The notes beneath the pieces are model-generated. The model did no database searches, was not told the DNA's origin, and saw only the letters and a program-made list of their open reading frames with translations. Below are positions 8,777-16,732 of a stretch of DNA of 64,000 nucleotides, one piece after another; the stretch's first letter is position 1; the number at the start of each line of letters is the position of its first letter. The translations under genes and the position numbers were made by a program. The DNA is from CBDFKK01 sp965248815 (GTDB lineage: Bacteria > Pseudomonadota > Alphaproteobacteria > SMXP01), in contig CBDFKK010000008.1 in the NCBI GenBank assembly GCA_965248815.1, positions 1,736,001-1,800,000 on the forward strand, in the 5' to 3' direction.

Positions 8777-9595
8777 ATGACCGAACAAACAAACGATAAG
8801 ACGCCCCAAAAACCGGGCCTAGAGACCGACGCAGAAGGCAGCGAAGGGCCAAACCTGCGCGTCGTTCCCGGAGCCAGCGGCCTCGAAATTAACAAGATCG
8901 GCAAAAGCTTTAGAAATCGGCCAGTCGTACGAGGTGTGAGCCTCAAGTTGGAACGTGGCGAAGCTGTTGGCCTGTTGGGACCGAACGGTGCCGGCAAAAC
9001 CACGTGCTTTTATATGATTACCGGCCTCATTCCGGTCGACTATGGAACAATTGAATTGGACGGCCACGATGTCACGCGGTTGCCGATGTACCGGCGGGCG
9101 CGCATGGGCATTGGCTACTTGCCGCAAGAGTCATCCATCTTTCGCGGCATGAGTGTCGAAGAAAACATTCGAGCCGTGGTTGAATTGATCGAACCGGCAG
9201 CCGATCGACGCGACTCCTATGTCGACGCTCTGCTTGCCGAGTTTTCGATTACACATTTGCGTCGAACGCCCGCCGTTGCCTTATCGGGCGGTGAGCGGCG
9301 GCGAGTCGAAATTGCGCGAGCGCTTGCAACGCAACCGATGTTTATGCTGCTCGATGAACCATTAGCGGGCATAGACCCGATCGCGGTGGGGGAAATACGA
9401 GAGCTCATCGTACATCTAAAAAGCCGGGGGATCGGCGTTCTATTAACTGACCATAATGTGCGGGAGACCTTAGATCTTGTTGATCGTGCTTACATAATTC
9501 ACGACGGCAGATTGTTGATGGAAGGTGCTCCAGCCGACATTGTGGGCAACGAGGACGTTAGACGAGTTTATTTGGGCGACCGCTTCAGGCTCTGA
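8777..9595 (+). CDS. lptB: LPS export ABC transporter ATP-binding protein LptB
   Basis: The ATPase of the LptBFG exporter. Walker A is GPNGAGKTT (residues 68-76), the Q-loop is in GYLPQESSIFRGMSVEEN, the signature is LSGGERRRVEIARAL, Walker B is MFMLLDEPLAGIDP, and the H-loop is LLTDHN. All catalytic elements are intact. The N-terminus carries about 35 extra polar residues before the first beta-strand compared with E. coli LptB. It is the last of the lptC-lptA-lptB group and is followed 33 bp later by rpoN, the usual arrangement. Confidence 0.96.
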   Translation: MTEQTNDKTPQKPGLETDAEGSEGPNLRVVPGASGLEINKIGKSFRNRPVVRGVSLKLERGEAVGLLGPNGAGKTTCFYMITGLIPVDYGTIELDGHDVTRLPMYRRARMGIGYLPQESSIFRGMSVEENIRAVVELIEPAADRRDSYVDALLAEFSITHLRRTPAVALSGGERRRVEIARALATQPMFMLLDEPLAGIDPIAVGEIRELIVHLKSRGIGVLLTDHNVRETLDLVDRAYIIHDGRLLMEGAPADIVGNEDVRRVYLGDRFRL

Positions 9596-9628
9596 TCGAG
9601 CCACAATCTAAGTTTGGTAGGTAGTCCA

Positions 9629-11200
9629 ATGGCGTTAACTCCGAAACTAGAGCTTCGGCAAAGCCAATCCCTGGTTATGACCCCGCAGCTGCAGCAAGCG
9701 ATTAAGCTGTTGCAGCTCTCCAATCTTGAGTTGTCCTCTTTTGTTGAAGAGCAAGTGGAAAAAAATCCACTGCTTGAAATAGAAGAGCGCGAAGGAGGCG
9801 AACGCGACGCGGCAAACGGGCCTTCAATCGCGAGCAGCGACGGGCGCAGTGAGGAAGCGGGGAACAATGCCGCACAAGCCGAAACTGATATGACGGCTGC
9901 GGACAAAGCGATGTCGGATGATACGCCGGCCACCGAAACACAAGATTCCCTCGATACGGATTACGATAATCTGTACTCGGAAGATTCTAAGGCGGATCTC
10001 GAAAACGCCTTTTCCAACGATCAGACTGCGCCGACGGTTGATTGGTCGAATGCCAAAGGCGGCTCCACGAGATTTGACAGCGCAGATTACAACCTGGAAG
10101 CAACGCTGGCCAGCGACGCTACGCTGAGAGACCACCTGACCGGACAATTGCAAGTAGCCATAGGTGATCCCGCGCGCCGGGTCATTGGCATTCATTTGAT
10201 CGATACAATTGATGAAGCCGGGTATCTCACAGAAGATTTAGCCGCAATCGCCGAGCGACTTGGGGCGCCCATTGCCGACGTCTTAGAAACGCTCAGCGTT
10301 TTACAAAAGTTTGATCCGCCGGGCATTTTTTGCCGGGACCTTGCGGAGTGTTTGGCAATCCAGCTCAGAGAAAAAGACCGATTCGATCCGGCAATGGAAC
10401 GCCTAATCCAAAACTTGGACTTGTTGGGGAAACACGACCACCGCGCGCTGATGGATCGCTGCGAGGTAGATGCCGAAGATCTCGACGATATGATTAAGGA
10501 AATTCGACAGCTCGACCCAAAACCTGGGCTTGTGTTTGGCGGAGAAGTTGCTCAGCCGGTCATTCCGGATGTCTATGTGCGTCAAACTCCAGACGGCGGC
10601 TGGCGTATTGAACTCAATACCGAAACGCTTCCGCGAGTTCTAATCAACCAGCAATATGCGGCGGACATCAACAAGTCGAACCAGTCTAAAGAAGCCAAAG
10701 CTTATCTGTCCGATTGCTTCAATACGGCAAACTGGCTGGTCAAAAGTCTAGATCAGCGCGCAAAGACGATATTGAAAGTTGCCACTGAGGTAGTGAAACA
10801 ACAGGATGCCTTCTTGGTACACGGCGTGCAGCATCTTCGCCCGCTAAATCTTCGGACGGTCGCGGAAGCTATCTCAATGCATGAGTCGACTGTTAGCCGT
10901 GTGACAGCAAACAAATATATGGCGACGCATCGCGGGGTGTTCGAGCTGAAATATTTCTTCACGTCAGCGATCGCATCGTCGGTCGGCGGCGAGGCTCACT
11001 CTGCCGAGGCGGTACGCCATCGCATCAGGATATTGATCGAGAACGAAGCGCCTAACGAAATATTATCTGACGACCGTATTGTCGATATTTTGCTGGGCTC
11101 CGGAATTGACATCGCTCGACGCACTGTCGCCAAATACCGTGAGGCCCTGCACATTCCCTCGTCGGTACAACGGCGGCGACTCAAAAGGCGAACGGCGTAA
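9629..11200 (+). CDS. rpoN: RNA polymerase sigma-54 factor
   Basis: A 523-residue sigma-54 factor that directs RNA polymerase to -24/-12 promoters and needs AAA+ activators. Region I is the glutamine/leucine-rich LELRQSQSLVMTPQLQQAIKLLQLSN. An acidic region II follows (about residues 50-130). The core-binding domain then leads to the C-terminal helix-turn-helix and the RpoN box ARRTVAKYREALHIPSS. The ATG at 9629 starts the canonical MALTPKLELRQ; a TTG five codons upstream is in frame but less likely. Its neighbours hpf and ptsN are the classical rpoN partners. Confidence 0.97.
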   Translation: MALTPKLELRQSQSLVMTPQLQQAIKLLQLSNLELSSFVEEQVEKNPLLEIEEREGGERDAANGPSIASSDGRSEEAGNNAAQAETDMTAADKAMSDDTPATETQDSLDTDYDNLYSEDSKADLENAFSNDQTAPTVDWSNAKGGSTRFDSADYNLEATLASDATLRDHLTGQLQVAIGDPARRVIGIHLIDTIDEAGYLTEDLAAIAERLGAPIADVLETLSVLQKFDPPGIFCRDLAECLAIQLREKDRFDPAMERLIQNLDLLGKHDHRALMDRCEVDAEDLDDMIKEIRQLDPKPGLVFGGEVAQPVIPDVYVRQTPDGGWRIELNTETLPRVLINQQYAADINKSNQSKEAKAYLSDCFNTANWLVKSLDQRAKTILKVATEVVKQQDAFLVHGVQHLRPLNLRTVAEAISMHESTVSRVTANKYMATHRGVFELKYFFTSAIASSVGGEAHSAEAVRHRIRILIENEAPNEILSDDRIVDILLGSGIDIARRTVAKYREALHIPSSVQRRRLKRRTA

Positions 11201-11506
11201 CTGCATACAGGCTGAACACTTAATGATCCAAGTAGTCCGATTAACTTGGCAATGAGTGCAACAAAAACAATATACGGCCATTAGGAATATGGCATTCACA
11301 TCGATTGACACCCTTTTCGCTGCCCCTTATGGTCCGCCCCGTCTGATCCATGCGCCTAATGTTTGCGTTCCGTTGCAAAAACGGCGAACGCCATTGGTGT
11401 TGATTGGGATAGCCCGTCGCAGCTGTCTTTTGTATTTCCGTTTGTTAAATTGTCGTTCAAAAATGGGCGTGTTTCCATTCACTATAGTTAGACAAGGCGA
11501 AGCACT
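11201..11506. other. Intergenic region rpoN / hpf
   Basis: A 306-bp non-coding stretch. It contains one good sigma-70-type promoter (listed separately) and AT-rich sequence before hpf. I looked for a -24/-12 element and found none with correct spacing. No RNA gene was recognised. Confidence 0.6.
11305..11333 (+). promoter_or_regulatory. Candidate sigma-70 promoter for hpf-ptsN
   Basis: A perfect -35 hexamer TTGACA (11305-11310) is separated by 17 bp from TATGGT (11328-11333), which matches the -10 consensus at four of six positions. It would give a leader of about 170 nt before hpf. This is read from sequence only. Confidence 0.45.
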
Positions 11507-12085
11507 ATGGATGTGAGCGTTATCGGCAAGCATATTGATATAGGTGACGCGCTAAAACAGCACGTCGAGCAGCGACTTACCGACGGTGTAGGGAAATATT
11601 TCGATCGCCCAGGTCAAGCCCAGGTAACTTTTTCCAAGGAAGGCATCGGCTTTAGGTGCGACTGTTCGGCCCATTTGGATTCGGGCATACAGCTAAACAG
11701 TTCGGGCCAAGCTACCGACATCTACGCGTCATTCGAGACTGCTGCCGAACGCATGGAAAAACGTGTGCGGCGATACACGAGGCGGCTCAAAAATCATCAC
11801 AGTCATCGGCGCCAGCCAATTGAATCGGTGATTGCCCCTGCCTACGTCATTGCGGCAGAGGAGGACGCGGCCGAAGAGGTCGAAGGGACCGAACCAGTCA
11901 TCGTCGCTGAGACGACGACTTACGTGAGTACGTTAACCGTCGGCGAAGCTGTCATGCAAATGGATCTCGCCGACAGCCCGGCACTCGTCTTTAAGAACAC
12001 AGCGCACGGCGGTTTGAATGTCGTTTATCGCCGACCTGACGGAAACATCGGTTGGATCGATCCAGCCGATCAAACCAAGGACTGA
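11507..12085 (+). CDS. hpf: Ribosome hibernation promoting factor, long form
   Basis: A 192-residue long-type HPF that binds the 30S decoding centre and, through its C-terminal domain, pairs ribosomes into inactive 100S dimers. The N-terminal S30AE domain (MDVSVIGKHIDIGDALKQHVEQRL, then ASFETAAERMEKRVRRYTRRLKNH) is followed by an acidic linker of about 40 residues. The C-terminal dimerisation domain follows (LTVGEAVMQMDLADSPALVFKNTAHGGLNVVYRRPDGNIGWIDP). An AAGGCGAAG lies just before the ATG. Its place between rpoN and ptsN is the standard one. Confidence 0.96.
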   Translation: MDVSVIGKHIDIGDALKQHVEQRLTDGVGKYFDRPGQAQVTFSKEGIGFRCDCSAHLDSGIQLNSSGQATDIYASFETAAERMEKRVRRYTRRLKNHHSHRRQPIESVIAPAYVIAAEEDAAEEVEGTEPVIVAETTTYVSTLTVGEAVMQMDLADSPALVFKNTAHGGLNVVYRRPDGNIGWIDPADQTKD

Positions 12086-12169
12086 CTTTAGATTTGCAAT
12101 GCAACCTGCCGGATGTTGCTTAGCGATGATGTTTACCGGACGATCTAACTTGAAACACAAATATTGAAC

Positions 12170-12664
12170 ATGGATCTATCGAGCCTTATAAAACCGGAGA
12201 ATGTCCTCGTCAGCCTTGCGCCGACGACCAAGAAGCAAGTTCTGCAAGAACTTGCGAACCTTTCGGCGGAGCTCTTGGGAATCAAAAGCCGGGAAATATT
12301 CGAAGGATTGCTGGAGCGCGAGCGATTGGGAAGTACGGGCGTGGGCCACGGCATTGCGATTCCGCACGCCAAGTTTGATGCCCTTGATGAAGTTTTCTCC
12401 TTGTTTCTCAAATTGGACCGACCAATTGACTTTGACGCCGTCGACGATCAGCCCGTAGATTTGATTTGGCTCTTGCTGGCACCCACGACGGCGGGGGCAG
12501 ATCATCTAAAAACGTTGCAACGAGTATCGCGTCTTCTTCGTGATGAAAAAACGCGAGAGAAAATTCGCGCCGAATCGGACGCCAATTCTGTGCATGCGCT
12601 GCTGATTGTCCCCCCGCTGGACCAGCGCCCGCCCACTCAGGTCCATAGATCGCAAACAGCCTAA
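12170..12664 (+). CDS. ptsN: PTS nitrogen-regulatory EIIA component
   Basis: The 164-residue EIIA-Ntr terminal phosphoacceptor of the nitrogen PTS, a regulatory phosphorelay affecting potassium, nitrogen and stress functions. The active-site His66 lies in GHGIAIPHAKFD, and the fold is complete through TLQRVSRLLRDEKTREKI. I use the ATG at 12170 (MDLSSLIKPENV); a TTG two codons earlier is possible and neither has a clear SD. The upstream PTS partners HPr, a Man-type EIIA and HprK are encoded about 29 kb away at 41-42.5 kb; enzyme I is not in the window. Confidence 0.95.
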   Translation: MDLSSLIKPENVLVSLAPTTKKQVLQELANLSAELLGIKSREIFEGLLERERLGSTGVGHGIAIPHAKFDALDEVFSLFLKLDRPIDFDAVDDQPVDLIWLLLAPTTAGADHLKTLQRVSRLLRDEKTREKIRAESDANSVHALLIVPPLDQRPPTQVHRSQTA

Positions 12665-12699
12665 TGGTGAAGTGAGATTGCGGCGCTACCTCGCGATAC

Positions 12700-12999
12700 T
12701 CAGTGTACAGATACAAGTGTCATTTCATTTTGCCAGGCTGCTTCCAACGCTGCCTCACGGCTATCGAGAATAGCTAATCGCGTACCATCAGCCGCATGAA
12801 GTGCGTAAAGCTTTTGCCCCGGCTCAATATGAAACTCGACATTGTGATTTGTCGTCAGGCGCGCCAGCTCGTCCCGTGCCGTTTCGGCATCGATCTGCCG
12901 TACATAAACGGTCTGCGGCGCACCTAATTCTGCAAGCGCGCGGTCGGACATAACTTGGTTGGTTTTATAATCTGTACTTTGCATTGCTGCCTCACTCAC
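12700..12999 (-). CDS. DUF1150 family protein
   Basis: A 99-residue soluble protein of the alphaproteobacterial DUF1150 family (core TVYVRQIDAETA, GQKLYALHAADGTRLAILDSREAALEAA). Its function is unknown. It lies 29 bp downstream of the small heat-shock gene on the same strand, the usual pairing, so the two are probably co-transcribed and heat-induced. The first M starts MSEAAMQSTDYKTNQVMSDRALAELG; the internal ATGs at residues 6 and 17 are alternatives. Confidence 0.88.
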   Translation of the reverse strand: MSEAAMQSTDYKTNQVMSDRALAELGAPQTVYVRQIDAETARDELARLTTNHNVEFHIEPGQKLYALHAADGTRLAILDSREAALEAAWQNEMTLVSVH

Positions 13000-13028
13000 C
13001 AGATGGCGTCGAAATCGGCCTGACAGGC

Positions 13029-13493
13029 TTACGCGTGTCTTGCTTGGCCGTTTGCCTTTGTCATCGTGTCCATATTGGATTGCTGCCCAGATCTTATTTC
13101 GATTTTGCGTACTGATAACTCGGGCTCAGGCCGTACGCAGTCGATACTTAGCAATCCGTTTTCAAACCAAGCCCCGGCCACTTCGATTCCTTCTGCTAAT
13201 ATAAACGTTCGATGAAAGTGGCGTGATGCGATACCGCGATGTAAGTACACGCGCTCGCTTTCGCCGGCCTTATCGCCTTTGATATTTAGTTGGCCGTCTT
13301 CAAGTGTGATTTCAAGACTTCCCTTTTCGAATCCCGCGACTGCCAACGTAATGCGAATCTCCCGCTCGCTCGTTTTTTCAATGTTGTACGGCGGATAGCC
13401 GTCATTGGCGGCACGTGTAACGCGATCCAAAACGCGCTCCATCTGATCAAAACCGAGCAGAAATGGACTGTCAAAAAATGAAGGTGGTGACAT
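13029..13493 (-). CDS. Small heat-shock protein, Hsp20/IbpA family
   Basis: A 154-residue alpha-crystallin chaperone that holds unfolding proteins for refolding by DnaK/ClpB. The alpha-crystallin domain runs from PPYNIEKTSEREIRITLAVAGF through LNIKGDK and YLHRGIASRHFHRTFILAEGIEV to GLLSIDCVRPEPE. The chosen ATG (13493) gives the family N-terminus MSPPSFFDSPFLLGFDQMERVLDR. The frame is open 24 codons further upstream, but that part is unlike relatives. It is followed by its usual partner DUF1150. A heat-shock promoter should lie upstream; I could not assign one with confidence. Confidence 0.94.
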   Translation of the reverse strand: MSPPSFFDSPFLLGFDQMERVLDRVTRAANDGYPPYNIEKTSEREIRITLAVAGFEKGSLEITLEDGQLNIKGDKAGESERVYLHRGIASRHFHRTFILAEGIEVAGAWFENGLLSIDCVRPEPELSVRKIEIRSGQQSNMDTMTKANGQARHA

Positions 13494-13719
13494 CTGTTCA
13501 AGCCCTTCAGTAAGCGACTTTCCTGGGCAGCCGACGCATTGCGCCAGACCTAACGCGACCCCCAAATGGCGAGTCGCAAGCAGCGTCGAACCAGCGCTTG
13601 ACGCCCGCTCTCAATGCTATTTGGTGCTTCTTTTGGATATTTCAAGGCGGCCTTGACGCCATTCTCATCTGTCGCGCTCAGCGATCCGATTGAGGCTCAC
13701 CGTCAATGCCTAGCGGAAA

Positions 13720-13740
13720 CTGGTGGAGCCAGCCGGAATC
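13720..13740 (-). repeat. Duplicate of the tRNA-Ala 3' end (att-like)
   Basis: The 21 nt at 13720-13740 are identical to 13823-13843, which is the CCA end, acceptor strand and part of the T arm of tRNA-Ala plus one flanking base. The two copies are 103 bp apart, and the first is not part of a complete tRNA. A partial copy of a tRNA 3' end is the usual scar of integrase-mediated insertion, although the interval is far too short to be an element now. Confidence 0.8.
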
Positions 13741-13763
13741 CGCCTACGCTAAAGCTTCGGCGG
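13740..13763. repeat. REP-like palindrome 1
   Basis: A 24-nt interrupted palindrome: CCGCC - TAC - GC - TAAA - GC - TTC - GGCGG. The outer 5-bp and inner 2-bp arms are perfect and separated by 3-nt symmetrical bulges. The same architecture occurs at 13801-13826. Confidence 0.7.
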
Positions 13764-13800
13764 ACGAGAGGTGCACGTGGTCATTCAGTACTAAGACTTG

Positions 13801-13823
13801 CCAGCCGAAGCCTTGGCGAAGGC

Positions 13824-13826
<3 letters not shown>
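13801..13826. repeat. REP-like palindrome 2, abutting tRNA-Ala
   Basis: A 26-nt interrupted palindrome: CCAGCC - GAA - GCC - TT - GGC - GAA - GGCTGG. It shares arm and bulge layout with the palindrome at 13740-13763. Its right arm overlaps the first 3 nt (CCA) of the tRNA-Ala 3' end. It could serve as a REP element or as a transcript 3' structure for the tRNA. Confidence 0.7.
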
Positions 13827-13899
<73 letters not shown>

Positions 13900-13954
13900 T
13901 ATGCACCGCAACGGCAAGCAGCGGCAGCGGTCCGCCATGCTTACCTGAAGTTCT

Positions 13955-14389
13955 TTAACTTTCCTTATCGATTTTCGTGTCGATGATTTCCGATACGTCG
14001 TCTAAGTCGTCATCGTCAGCCAAGAGACCCGCAGCATCATTGTTGTTGTCGTCATCATCCTCGACTTCGACATCGATGGCGGCGTCGTCATCCATCGAGG
14101 GAGCCCCCGACCGTTTGACGTCGGAAGCCTCCGCATCGGCCTCTTCAAATGTAACTATCGGTTCAGCCTCTTTGGCTTTCTTTAGAGCTTCAGGCTCGGC
14201 CGGCTTTTCCGGAGCCTTTGCAGCGCCGTTAGCACTTTGCCTCGAACCGCCGCGGCTCCGCGGCATCAATTGCTCCGGTACGAAGCTGTGCTCGCATTTC
14301 GGACACTCCGCGGGCTCGCGGGTGAGATCATAGAATTTCGCCCCGCAATTCGGGCAGGTTTGTTTTGTACCAAGCTTCTCTTTGTCCAC
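13955..14389 (-). CDS. FYDLN acid domain protein (TIGR02300 family)
   Basis: A 144-residue alphaproteobacterial protein of unknown function. The N-terminal zinc-ribbon-like part has two CxxC pairs (CPNCGAKFYDL and CPKCEHSF) and includes the name-giving FYDL motif. The rest is a low-complexity tail, first Ala/Pro/Lys-rich, then strongly acidic (runs of D and E), ending DTKIDKES. The start is a GTG at 14389 (MDKEKLGTKQTCPNCG) with GAGG about 10 nt upstream. It is divergent from aroA, the typical location for this gene. Confidence 0.93.
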   Translation of the reverse strand: MDKEKLGTKQTCPNCGAKFYDLTREPAECPKCEHSFVPEQLMPRSRGGSRQSANGAAKAPEKPAEPEALKKAKEAEPIVTFEEADAEASDVKRSGAPSMDDDAAIDVEVEDDDDNNNDAAGLLADDDDLDDVSEIIDTKIDKES

Positions 14390-14545
14390 CGCTATCGCAC
14401 CTCTTCATCGCGCCTTTTGACCAAGACCGCTTGCCATGATCACGACCGCCTGTCAAAAAGAATATGTTGACCCCGCGACCCCAACCGGACGAAGGCTGGA
14501 TTGCCGTCACGGTTAGGATCTTAGCCAGGATCTGATAGAGCCAAA

Positions 14546-15925
14546 TTGTCCATAATTCAAACGGAAAGCGTCGATAGGCTTAGAGCACGGCGATCCGGGC
14601 CGTTACGCGGAAAAGTGCGCGCGCCGGCCGACAAGTCGATGTCGCATCGGGCCGTCATCTGCGGCGCCCTGGCTGCGGGGGAGACGTCGATTAGCGGGCT
14701 ATTGGAAAGCCAAGATGTACTCGCCACGGTGGCTGCCATGCGCGATTTTGGATCAGACCTGAAGGCCGTGGCCGAGGGTCAGTGGCGGGTCCGGGGTGTC
14801 GGTGTCGGCGGATTTCGCGAGCCGGATCGCGCCATCGATTTCGGCAATTCGGGAACTGGCGTCAGGCTCGTAATGGGCGCGATGGCCACAACGCCAATCC
14901 AAGCTACATTTGTCGGCGACCCGTCACTTTCAAGCCGTCCTATGCGACGCGTTTTCGATCCACTTACCGAGATGGGCGCGCACGTGCTTGCACGTGAAAA
15001 AGAGTTTTTGCCCGCAACAATAACGGGCAGCGAGCTTGCGCTCCCTATCGTCTACGAGTCACCGGTTCCTTCAGCACAAGTCAAGTCGGCCATCTTATTT
15101 GCCGGGCTCAACGCGCCGGGACAGACCAGTGTCATCGAGCGAACAGCAACGCGCGATCATACCGAACGAATGTTGCGTCTATTTGGGGCAAGCGTCCAAG
15201 AAGAAACAACTACCGAAGGCAAACATGTCGTACGGGTAGACGGTGATGCAGAATTAAGACCCTGCAGCTTAAGTGTTTCTGGTGATCCCTCATCGGCCGC
15301 CTTCGTTGCAGTTGCCGCGCTGCTGCTTCCGGGCTCCGAAGTCGAGATCACCGACGTCCTGGTCAACCCTTTGAGAATTGGACTCTACGAGACGTTGCAC
15401 GAGATGGGCGCCAACGTTGAAATCACGAACAAAAGAAACGTTAGCGGAGAACCCGTTGCCGATCTCAAAGTAAGCTATAGCGAACTCAAAGGGGTCAATG
15501 TTCCCGCGGCGCGTGCGCCTTCGATGATCGACGAATATCCCATTCTCGCGATTGCTGCGGCTGCCGCTGAAGGGCGCACGTCGATGAAGGGGCTGGCGGA
15601 GCTGCGCGTCAAGGAAAGCGATCGGCTCACTGCCATCGCCGAAGGCCTAAAGAGCTGTGGCATTATCGTCGACGCCGGCGATAACGATCTTGAAATCGAA
15701 GGAACAGGCGAGGCGCAACGCCTAGGGCGAAATAGACCTGCGATTGCAGGAGGCGCAAAAATCGCCACCAACGGTGACCATCGCATTGCCATGTCATTTC
15801 TCACATTGGGCTTGGTCGCCGAGCAGCCGGTCGAGATCGATCAAGCACAAATGATAGGGACAAGCTTTCCGAACTATCGTGCGCTCATGCGATCGCTCGG
15901 GGCCGTCATCGAGGACGTGGCATGA
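14546..15925 (+). CDS. aroA: 3-phosphoshikimate 1-carboxyvinyltransferase (EPSP synthase), class II type
   Basis: Joins PEP to shikimate-3-phosphate in aromatic amino acid synthesis. The 459-residue protein matches the class II group that includes Agrobacterium CP4: PADKSMSHRAVICGALAAGET, SSRPMRRVFDPLTEMGA, RAPSMIDEYPILAIAAAAAEG, LRVKESDRLTAIAEGL and DHRIAMSFLTLGLV. At the glyphosate-site position where CP4 has Ala100 (GNAATG) this enzyme has Gly103 (GNSGTG). The start is a TTG (14546) with only a weak SD; no ATG is available before residue 32. Its stop overlaps the cmk start by 4 nt. Confidence 0.95.
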   Translation: MSIIQTESVDRLRARRSGPLRGKVRAPADKSMSHRAVICGALAAGETSISGLLESQDVLATVAAMRDFGSDLKAVAEGQWRVRGVGVGGFREPDRAIDFGNSGTGVRLVMGAMATTPIQATFVGDPSLSSRPMRRVFDPLTEMGAHVLAREKEFLPATITGSELALPIVYESPVPSAQVKSAILFAGLNAPGQTSVIERTATRDHTERMLRLFGASVQEETTTEGKHVVRVDGDAELRPCSLSVSGDPSSAAFVAVAALLLPGSEVEITDVLVNPLRIGLYETLHEMGANVEITNKRNVSGEPVADLKVSYSELKGVNVPAARAPSMIDEYPILAIAAAAAEGRTSMKGLAELRVKESDRLTAIAEGLKSCGIIVDAGDNDLEIEGTGEAQRLGRNRPAIAGGAKIATNGDHRIAMSFLTLGLVAEQPVEIDQAQMIGTSFPNYRALMRSLGAVIEDVA

Positions 15926-16566
15926 TTATCGCTGTTGACGGCCCGGCGGCTTCGGGAAAAGGAACACTGGCGCGCAGATTGGCCGCTCGCTACGAATTGG
16001 CCTATTTGGATACCGGATCCCTTTATCGCGCCGTCGCTTTGGCCCTACTTCAAAGCCACACTGACCCGACCGACGTTGATGCGGCCATAGCAGCCGCCCA
16101 TGCCGTTGATATTGGCAAGATCGATCACGAGGCCATTCGCCAGCCTGAAGTCGATGTTGCGTCGTCCATTGTGGCCGCACTGGAACCCGTCAGAGCTGCG
16201 ATCCGCAATACTCAGAGACGATTCGCCAAAAATCCGCCGGGTGGAAAACGCGGCGCTGTGCTAGACGGCCGCGATATCGGGACGGTCATTTGCCCCGACG
16301 CAGACGTCAAGCTCTATGTCGACGCAAGCGCTGAAGTCCGCGCGAATCGGCGATTTTTGGAGCATGAAAGCAAATCAGCTGACGGCAAGCCCCAACAGTC
16401 CGAGAGGCAAATCTTTGAAAATCTCGTCGAGCGGGACCAGCGCGACCAAGCGCGCGCGAGCTCTCCACTTCGAAAAGCTCAAGATGCTCACTTGCTTGAT
16501 ACGTCCAATTTAAGTATAGAAGCCGCGTTCGAGGCGGCATGCAAAATCATCGATGAGGTCAACTGA
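15922..16566 (+). CDS. cmk: Cytidylate kinase
   Basis: Phosphorylates CMP and dCMP using ATP. The 214-residue protein has the P-loop GPAASGKGT (residues 7-15), the substrate-site segment YLDTGSLYRAVAL, GRDIGTVICPDADVKLYVDAS and the lid-region ERDQRDQARASSPL. It starts inside the aroA stop (ATGA overlap), giving the widespread aroA-cmk-rpsA arrangement. Confidence 0.96.
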   Translation: MIIAVDGPAASGKGTLARRLAARYELAYLDTGSLYRAVALALLQSHTDPTDVDAAIAAAHAVDIGKIDHEAIRQPEVDVASSIVAALEPVRAAIRNTQRRFAKNPPGGKRGAVLDGRDIGTVICPDADVKLYVDASAEVRANRRFLEHESKSADGKPQQSERQIFENLVERDQRDQARASSPLRKAQDAHLLDTSNLSIEAAFEAACKIIDEVN

Positions 16567-16732
16567 CCTGTCGGCGTTGCGCCGTAAACCCTACGAACCA
16601 GATATCCAACTCATTTAGTCCCGGAATTATCCGGGCGTCCTGGCATAGGAGTGGCGTTAACGTCATCGTTAATCGCTGGGGCTTAAACACTGAATACGCC
16701 ACAATGTCCGTAATGGACGCCAAGGAGACATA

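Larger units (their letters stand above)
13494..13823. other. Intergenic region Hsp20 / tRNA-Ala with REP-like palindromes
   Basis: No gene is supported here. The part from 13720 to 13823 holds two related imperfect palindromes and a 21-nt copy of the tRNA-Ala 3' end, listed separately. The remainder should carry the Hsp20 promoter. Confidence 0.7.

Noticed and set aside
11235..11260. Sigma-54 type promoter (TTGGCAATGAGTGC) before hpf
   Set aside because: The GG-GC spacing is 8 instead of 10, so it is not a -24/-12 element.
11256..11516. 86-codon open frame upstream of hpf
   Set aside because: It overlaps the promoter region and the hpf start, has no SD and no recognisable sequence.
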